A stretch of 64,000 nt of DNA from Pseudotabrizicola sp. (GTDB taxonomy: Bacteria > Pseudomonadota > Alphaproteobacteria > Rhodobacterales > Rhodobacteraceae), in NCBI RefSeq assembly GCF_030684215.1, contig NZ_JAUXOV010000056.1, positions 1 through 64,000 of the forward strand. The letters run 5' to 3'. Under the pieces are notes generated by a model, which had not been told where the DNA came from, made no database searches, and was given only the letters and a program-made list of their open reading frames with translations. Both the position numbers and the translations under genes were made by a program. Of the stretch, positions 58,528 through 64,000 are shown piece by piece. How positions within the stretch are numbered: position 1 is the stretch's first letter; each line of letters begins with the position of its first letter.

Positions 58528-60425
58528 TGCGGGATCTGGACCTTATCACCATCGGCCGCAGTTCGGTTGACCTTTACGGCGCGCAAGTCGGCGGGCGGCT
58601 GGAGGATATGGCCAGTTTCCAGAAATACGTTGGCGGCAGCCCCACCAATATGTCGGTGGGAACCGCACGGCTGGGGTTGAAATCGGCCCTGCTGACGCGG
58701 GTGGGCGATGAACACATGGGCCGCTTTATCCGCGAACAGCTTGCGCGCGAAGGCGTCTGCGTGGATGGCGTCAAGACCGACCCAGAGCGGTTGACGGCAC
58801 TTGTGCTGCTGGGCATCCGCGACGAGCATCGCTTTCCGCTGATCTTTTACCGCGAAAACTGCGCCGACATGGCACTGTGTGAAGATGACATCGACCCCGG
58901 TTTTATCGCCCGTGCGCGGGCGGTGGTGGCGACGGGCACCCATCTTTCGCACCCCCGGACTGAAGCTGCGGTGATGAAAGCGCTGCACCTCGCGCGCGAT
59001 AATGGCGCGCAGACCGCGCTGGATATCGACTATCGGCCCAACCTTTGGGGGCTTGCCGGGCATGGCGATGGCGAAAGCCGGTTCATCGAATCCGCTGCTG
59101 TTACCGCCAAGCTGCAATCCACGCTGCACCTGTTCGATCTGATCGTCGGCACGGAAGAAGAGTTCCACATCGCAGGCGGCACCACCGATACCATCGCTGC
59201 GTTGCGCGCGGTGCGGGCGGTGTCTGGTGCCACGCTGGTGTGCAAACGCGGACCGATGGGGGCTGTTGCCTTTACCGCCGATATTCCGGGCAGCCTTGAT
59301 GACGGCGAGGCCGGACCCGGCTTTCCCATCGAGGTGTTCAACGTGCTGGGCGCGGGTGACGGGTTCATGTCGGGCCTGCTCAAGGGCTGGCTGGATGGTG
59401 AGGCGTGGCCGGTGGCGCTGAAATATGCCAATGCTTGCGGTGCCTTTGCCGTATCACGCCATGGTTGCGCGCCCGCCTATCCGTCCTGGGAGGAGCTGCA
59501 GTTCTTCTTTGCCCGCGGCGTGGTCAACCCGGCCCTGCGCCATGACGTTGCCCTAGAGCAAATCCACTGGTCCACCAACCGGACCGGCGATTGGCCCGAT
59601 ATGCGCGTCTTCGCCTTTGACCATCGGATGCAGCTGGAAAATCTGCCGGGTGCGAATATCAAAAAAATAGGCGTTTTCAAAGAATTGTGTCTGAAATCTG
59701 CGCATTTGGTTCAACAGGGCCGCCCCGGTTACGGCATCCTGTGCGACAACCGTTTGGGGCGCGATGCGCTGCATGCTGCGGCGGAATCCGGTCTTTGGAT
59801 TGGCCGTCCGGTGGAATGGCCAGGTTCGCGTCCACTGACGCTGGAGCCAGAGCTTGGGCCTGATTTCGGCGGGCTGTCCGAATGGCCGCTGGCGCATGTG
59901 GTCAAGGTTTTGTGCTTTTACCACCCCGACGACAGCGCTACGATGAAGGCCGACCAAGAGACCACAGTCACCCGTTTGTTCCACGCCGCACGCCGCAACC
60001 GGCTGGAGTTTTTGCTGGAGGTGATCCCGTCGAAAGCCGGGGCCGTCACCGATCAGACAACCGCAGACGTGATCCAGCGGTTCTATGACATCGGCGTCTT
60101 CCCGGACTGGTGGAAGCTGGAGCCGATGCAATCGGACGCCGCATGGCAGGCCGCCTGCGATGCTATTACCTGCAACGACCCGCACACGCGCGGCATAGTG
60201 GTGCTGGGCCTTGGAGAGTCGGAGGACAGGCTTGCCGCCAGCTTCGCCGCTGCCGCCCGCTTCGATCTGGTCAAAGGTTTTGCCGTTGGCCGCACTATCT
60301 TTGCCGACGCGGCGGCGGGCTTTATGGCCGGAACCACGCCCCCCGAACAGGCGGTCACCATGATGGCCGATACCTACACCCGGCTATGCGCCCTTTGGGA
60401 TGCCAGCCGGGCAGCGAAAGGATAG
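58527..60425 (+). CDS. iolC: Bifunctional 5-dehydro-2-deoxygluconokinase with C-terminal DUF2090 domain
   Basis: A 632-residue fusion. Residues 1-325 are a PfkB kinase: TIGRSSVDLYG at the start, VGGSPTNMSVGTARLG, and the late anion hole G-A-G-D-G-F-M-S-G. Residues 330 to the end are DUF2090, an aldolase-like domain, with FAFDHRMQLE and LLEVIPSKAGAV. Phosphorylates 5-dehydro-2-deoxygluconate; the DUF2090 half may act as the IolJ-type aldolase. ATG 58527 overlaps the iolG stop; GTG 3 bases upstream is possible. Confidence 0.92.
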   Translation: MRDLDLITIGRSSVDLYGAQVGGRLEDMASFQKYVGGSPTNMSVGTARLGLKSALLTRVGDEHMGRFIREQLAREGVCVDGVKTDPERLTALVLLGIRDEHRFPLIFYRENCADMALCEDDIDPGFIARARAVVATGTHLSHPRTEAAVMKALHLARDNGAQTALDIDYRPNLWGLAGHGDGESRFIESAAVTAKLQSTLHLFDLIVGTEEEFHIAGGTTDTIAALRAVRAVSGATLVCKRGPMGAVAFTADIPGSLDDGEAGPGFPIEVFNVLGAGDGFMSGLLKGWLDGEAWPVALKYANACGAFAVSRHGCAPAYPSWEELQFFFARGVVNPALRHDVALEQIHWSTNRTGDWPDMRVFAFDHRMQLENLPGANIKKIGVFKELCLKSAHLVQQGRPGYGILCDNRLGRDALHAAAESGLWIGRPVEWPGSRPLTLEPELGPDFGGLSEWPLAHVVKVLCFYHPDDSATMKADQETTVTRLFHAARRNRLEFLLEVIPSKAGAVTDQTTADVIQRFYDIGVFPDWWKLEPMQSDAAWQAACDAITCNDPHTRGIVVLGLGESEDRLAASFAAAARFDLVKGFAVGRTIFADAAAGFMAGTTPPEQAVTMMADTYTRLCALWDASRAAKG

Positions 60426-60428
60426 ACA

Positions 60429-62252
60429 ATGGCCACGATCCGACTGACCGCCGCGCAGGCGATGATGCGCTATCTGTCCGCGCAACTGAATGAGGATGGC
60501 GAGACCTATCTTGCGGGCGTGTGGGCGATTTTTGGCCATGGCAATGTGGCTGGGATCGGCGAGGCTCTGCACGGGCTGAAGGACACATGGCCCACATGGC
60601 GCGGCCAGAATGAGCAATCAATGGCCCATGCGGCGATTGCCTATGCAAAGCAGATGCGGCGCACCCGCGCGATGGCGGTCACCTCGTCTATCGGGCCGGG
60701 GGCACTGAACATGATCACGGCGGCTGGGTTGGCCCATGTCAACCGCCTGCCGGTGCTGTTCGTTCCGGGGGATGTCTTTGCCGGGCGTGGCCCTGACCCG
60801 GTGCTGCAACAGCTTGAGGATGCCACCGATGGCAGCCTGTCGGTCAATGATTGTTTCAGGCCGGTCAGCCGCTATTTCGACCGCATTACAAGGCCGGAGC
60901 AGTTGCTGACAGCCCTGCCCCGCGCGCTGCGCACCATGACCGACCCGGCTGAGTGTGGCCCTGTCACCCTGTCCTTTTGTCAGGATGTGCAGGCGGAGGC
61001 ATATGATTGGCCTGAAGCCTTTTTCACGCCGAACGTCTGGCGCACCCGCCGCCCGCATCCCGACCCGGTCGAGTTGGACCGTGTGGCCGCCCTGATCCGT
61101 GCGGCCAAGCGCCCGGTGATCATCGCCGGGGGTGGGGTGCATTTCTCGGGCGCGGATGCGGCATTGGCCGCGTTTGCACAGCGCTTTGATATTCCGGTGG
61201 TCGAGACGCAGGCCGGAAAATCGGCGCTGCCGTGGGACCATGCGCTGAACCTTGGCCCTGTTGGTGTGACCGGGGCCAGCAGCGCCAATGCGGTGTGCGA
61301 AAGTGCAGATCTGATCCTTGGCGTCGGCACACGCTTTCAGGATTTCACCACAGGGTCGTGGGCCTTGTTCAAGCACAAGGACCGCAAACTGGTGTCGATC
61401 AACGTCGCCGCCTATGATGCGATGAAACATGGGGCCGAACCGCTGTGCGCCGATGCGCGTGTCGCGTTGGAATTGCTGCAAACCGCGCTTGGCGACCACC
61501 GCTGCCAGCCCCCGCCAAAGGGGCTGAAAGCAGCGTGGTTTGCCGCCGTTGACCCGCTGACCGACGCACCGGGCGATGCAAACTCCCTGCCAACCGACCA
61601 GCAGGTGATCGGTGCCGTGCAACGCGCAAGCCACATGGAAACCGTGGTGATGTGCGCGGCTGGCACCATGCCGGGTGAGTTGCACAAGCTGTGGAAAGCA
61701 CCACGCGCCGGAGCCTATCACATGGAATACGGCTTTTCCTGCATGGGCTATGAGATTGCCGGGGCCATGGGTATCAAGATGGCGCAACCGGGCCGCGATG
61801 TGATCTGCATGGTGGGCGATGGCAGTTATATGATGATGAACTCGGAAATGGCGACTGCTGCGATGATGGGGATAAGCTTTGCCGTCGTCATCACCGACAA
61901 CCGGGGCTACGGCTGCATCAACCGGCTGCAAATGGGCACGGGCGGGGCAGAGTTTAACAACCTCTATGCTCATGCCAACATAGAGACCCAGCCCCGGATC
62001 GACTTTGCCGCACATGCGAACGCGATGGGGGCCACGGCGGTCAAGGTCACGTCGATTGCCGGGCTGGAGGCCGCACTTGCCAAGCGCGATGCGGTCAAAG
62101 GCCCCTATGTAATTGTGATAGACACCGACCCCTACCCCAGTACACCGCATGGCGGGAACTGGTGGGATGTGGCGGTGCCCGAAATCAGCCCCCGCCCCGG
62201 TATGGCCGAGGTGCGCGCGCAGTATGAAACCCAACGGAAAGACCAAGCATGA
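60429..62252 (+). CDS. iolD: 3D-(3,5/4)-trihydroxycyclohexane-1,2-dione acylhydrolase (TPP-dependent)
   Basis: A 607-residue ThDP enzyme with three domains. The activating Glu lies in R-G-Q-N-E-Q-S-M-A-H. The central domain has VIIAGGGVHFSGA. The TPP/Mg motif is M-V-G-D-G-S-Y-M-M-M-N-S-E. It hydrolyses the dione in the inositol pathway to 5-deoxy-glucuronate. It starts 3 bases after iolC and its stop overlaps iolE by 4, so the operon is tightly coupled. Confidence 0.93.
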   Translation: MATIRLTAAQAMMRYLSAQLNEDGETYLAGVWAIFGHGNVAGIGEALHGLKDTWPTWRGQNEQSMAHAAIAYAKQMRRTRAMAVTSSIGPGALNMITAAGLAHVNRLPVLFVPGDVFAGRGPDPVLQQLEDATDGSLSVNDCFRPVSRYFDRITRPEQLLTALPRALRTMTDPAECGPVTLSFCQDVQAEAYDWPEAFFTPNVWRTRRPHPDPVELDRVAALIRAAKRPVIIAGGGVHFSGADAALAAFAQRFDIPVVETQAGKSALPWDHALNLGPVGVTGASSANAVCESADLILGVGTRFQDFTTGSWALFKHKDRKLVSINVAAYDAMKHGAEPLCADARVALELLQTALGDHRCQPPPKGLKAAWFAAVDPLTDAPGDANSLPTDQQVIGAVQRASHMETVVMCAAGTMPGELHKLWKAPRAGAYHMEYGFSCMGYEIAGAMGIKMAQPGRDVICMVGDGSYMMMNSEMATAAMMGISFAVVITDNRGYGCINRLQMGTGGAEFNNLYAHANIETQPRIDFAAHANAMGATAVKVTSIAGLEAALAKRDAVKGPYVIVIDTDPYPSTPHGGNWWDVAVPEISPRPGMAEVRAQYETQRKDQA

Positions 62253-63142
62253 TCCGCTTTGGAACCAACCCCATCGCCTGGGCCAATGATGATGACCAGA
62301 CCATCGGGGCCAATATCGCCACCAGCCGCATTCTGGATGAAGCGGGCCGCCAGATCGGCTTTGACGGGATCGAGAACGGCCACCGCTGGCCCGATGAGCC
62401 AGAGGCCCTGCGCGCGCTGTTGGCCGACTATGGGCTGGTGTTTATCTCGGGCTGGTATTCCACCAACCTGCTGGTGCGATCGGTCGAGGATGAGATTGCC
62501 GCCTGTCAGGCGCATCTGGCCAAGCTCAAGCACAATGATTGCACCGTAATGATCGTGTGCGAGACGTCAAACGCCATTCTTGGGGCGCCCTGCCCGGTAA
62601 ATGACCGCCCGCGCCTGTCGGATGCGGAAATGGTGGAGTTTGGCGTGAAGCTGGAGGCGTTTGCCGCCTATCTGACGGGGCAAGGCATCACGCTGGTCTA
62701 TCATCACCACATGGGCACGATCGTTGAATCTCCCGAAGATATCGACGCGCTGATGGATGCGACCGGGCCGCACACGCATTTGTTGTTCGATGCGGGGCAC
62801 TGCGCCTTTGGCGGCGGTGATCCGGTGGCGGTGCTGACCCGCCATGCCGCGCGTGTGCGCCATTTCCACGCCAAGAACATCCGCCCCACCATCACCGCGC
62901 GGGTGCGGGCCGAGGGATTGTCGTTTTTGCAAGGCGTGGTGGCCGGGGCCTTTACCGTGCCCGGCGATCAGGACGGTGGCATTGATTTCGCTCCGCTTTT
63001 GCAGGTGTTGGCCAACGTGGGCTATGATGGCTGGATCGTGATCGAAGCCGAGCAAGACCCCGATGCACGCAACCCGCTGCTGTATCAGACGCTGGGTCTG
63101 GCGACACTGAAACGGTTGTCTGCGCAGGCCGGGTTGATCTGA
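62249..63142 (+). CDS. iolE: 2-keto-myo-inositol dehydratase
   Basis: A 297-residue TIM barrel of the AP endonuclease 2/xylose isomerase-like family. GTNPIAWANDDDQTIG is the IolE start; FDGIENGHRWP, TLVYHHHMGTIVES with metal-binding His, LLFDAGHCAFGG, H-F-H-A-K-N-I-R and G-W-I-V-I-E-A-E-Q-D-P follow in order. It dehydrates 2-keto-inositol to the dione hydrolysed by IolD. ATGA overlap with iolD. Confidence 0.93.
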   Translation: MIRFGTNPIAWANDDDQTIGANIATSRILDEAGRQIGFDGIENGHRWPDEPEALRALLADYGLVFISGWYSTNLLVRSVEDEIAACQAHLAKLKHNDCTVMIVCETSNAILGAPCPVNDRPRLSDAEMVEFGVKLEAFAAYLTGQGITLVYHHHMGTIVESPEDIDALMDATGPHTHLLFDAGHCAFGGGDPVAVLTRHAARVRHFHAKNIRPTITARVRAEGLSFLQGVVAGAFTVPGDQDGGIDFAPLLQVLANVGYDGWIVIEAEQDPDARNPLLYQTLGLATLKRLSAQAGLI

Positions 63143-63194
63143 GCCAGACAATATAAGGGGGCAGCCCCCACCGACGTTTTTGGGAAGGTGCACG

Positions 63195-64000
63195 ATGAGT
63201 AATCTCTTGATAAAGCCGCAGGGCCTTGTGGGTAAGGTGCATGACATCACCCCCGAAAGCGCAGGCTGGGGGTATGTAGGGTTTCAGCTTTACCGGCTGG
63301 AGACGGGCGATACCGCCAGCGGCGCGCTGGAGGATCGTGAGGCAATCTTCGTCTTTGTTGAAGGCAAGGGCCAGTTTTCCGGTGGCGGGCACGATTGGGG
63401 CGTGCGCGGGGATCGCCTGAGCGTGTTTGAGAAAACGCCGCCCCATGCGGTCTTCCTGCCCGAAGGGTCAGACTGGGCGGTGACGGCCACGACACCGCTG
63501 ACGCTGGCGCTTTGCACGGCGCCGGGGGCTGGCAAACATGCGGCGGCCGTGATCGGGCCAGAAGGTGTGCCGCAGCTTGTACGCGGCAAGGGCACCAACA
63601 CCCGGCATATCAATGCCATCGCGATGGAAGAACGCGATGTGGCGGGCAGTTTGTTGGTGACAGAAGTGTTCACCCCGCCCGGCCACTGGTCCAGCTATCC
63701 GCCGCACCGGCATGACGAAGACAACTTCCCCCACATGACCTATCTGGAGGAAACCTATTACCACCGTCTGAACCCATCCGTGGGTTTTGGCATCCAGCGC
63801 GTGTTCACCGAAGATGGCAGTCTGGATGAAACGATGGCGGTGGCGGATGGCGATGTGGTGCTGGTGCCGCGTGGCCACCACCCCTGCGGGTCACCCTATG
63901 GCTATGAGATGTATTATCTCAACGTGATGGCCGGGCCGCTGCGCAACTGGCGGTTCCAGAACCACCCTGACCACGACTGGATCGCTAAGCGCGACGCCTG
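63195..64000 (+). CDS. iolB: 5-deoxy-glucuronate isomerase, lacking at most its last bases
   Basis: The 268 visible codons cover essentially the whole usual IolB length of about 270. Two cupin-like halves: the first has F-V-F-V-E-G-K-G-Q-F, the second S-S-Y-P-P-H-R-H-D-E and V-L-V-P-R-G-H-H-P, giving the metal site. It isomerises 5-deoxy-glucuronate to 5-dehydro-2-deoxygluconate, the substrate of IolC. The window ends with TG in frame after Ala, so a TGA stop at the next base is likely. GGGAAGGTGCACG precedes ATG 63195. Confidence 0.93.
   Translation, partial: MSNLLIKPQGLVGKVHDITPESAGWGYVGFQLYRLETGDTASGALEDREAIFVFVEGKGQFSGGGHDWGVRGDRLSVFEKTPPHAVFLPEGSDWAVTATTPLTLALCTAPGAGKHAAAVIGPEGVPQLVRGKGTNTRHINAIAMEERDVAGSLLVTEVFTPPGHWSSYPPHRHDEDNFPHMTYLEETYYHRLNPSVGFGIQRVFTEDGSLDETMAVADGDVVLVPRGHHPCGSPYGYEMYYLNVMAGPLRNWRFQNHPDHDWIAKRDA

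Noticed and set aside
60618-62246. Minus-strand frame of 542 codons
   Set aside because: Fully antisense to iolD, whose ThDP motifs are complete; long shadow frames are expected in GC-rich genes.
63158-63170. Short GGGGGC-A-GCCCCC-type hairpin between iolE and iolB as a terminator
   Set aside because: No T tract and very short stem; iolB follows on the same strand within 53 bases, so it is unlikely to end the operon.

Overview
The window is GC-rich DNA of a chemoheterotrophic alphaproteobacterium, most likely a member of the Rhodobacteraceae (roseobacter-type). This is inferred from the gene families: a GapR-type DUF2312 protein, a SqrR/BigR-type sulfide operon, a RutR-like regulator beside an omega-amino acid transaminase, a TRAP-type uronate operon, an iol operon and an SSS-type histidine kinase. 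No rRNA gene is present, so the genus cannot be fixed.

Layout. 1-6504: 5' part of a giant secreted repeat protein on the minus strand that runs off the left edge. 6.5-14.4 kb: accessory region with IS remnants, a divergent flavin-binding protein/MocR pair, and a MarR regulator facing an operon of a CoiA-like nuclease, a small basic protein and an FtsH-like AAA+/M41 protein split by one in-frame TGA. 14.4-21.8 kb: a GMC oxidoreductase and a surface-polysaccharide group (sugar O-acyltransferase, three glycosyltransferases). 22.4-27.75 kb: a complete Ytf-type galactofuranose ABC importer with its own GntR regulator. 28.0-31.6 kb: a response regulator, a membrane histidine kinase, a FeeM/autoinducer-synthase-like acyltransferase and a methyltransferase, which together look like a small-molecule signalling module. 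31.6-32.8 kb: a gene-poor scar with a truncated receiver gene, a tRNA-like fragment and an intact tRNA-Thr(UGU). 32.8-38.3 kb: housekeeping genes (ferric iron permease, GapR, a degenerate FadB-like protein). 38.3-40.7 kb: a sulfide/persulfide detoxification operon under FNR-like and SqrR-like sites. 40.7-46.5 kb: a FliM/FliN-type protein, an SSS-domain histidine kinase with a small membrane partner and a receiver protein, and an ScfR-like XRE regulator. 46.6-48.7 kb: RutR-like regulator and transaminase. 48.7-57.2 kb: hexuronate operon (GntR regulator, uxaC, dctPQM, cupin, kduI, kduD, uxuB-like). 57.5-64.0 kb: myo-inositol operon iolG-C-D-E-B; iolB ends almost exactly at the right edge.

How it works together. 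The right half is mostly carbon acquisition: uptake of galactofuranose-like sugars and uronates, and degradation of uronates and inositol, with each operon having a nearby regulator or a palindromic site. The most unusual parts are the nuclease plus AAA+/M41 operon (10.1-14.0 kb), with its MarR-flanked promoter and in-frame stop, and the FeeM-like acyltransferase/methyltransferase/two-component cluster (28.0-31.6 kb).
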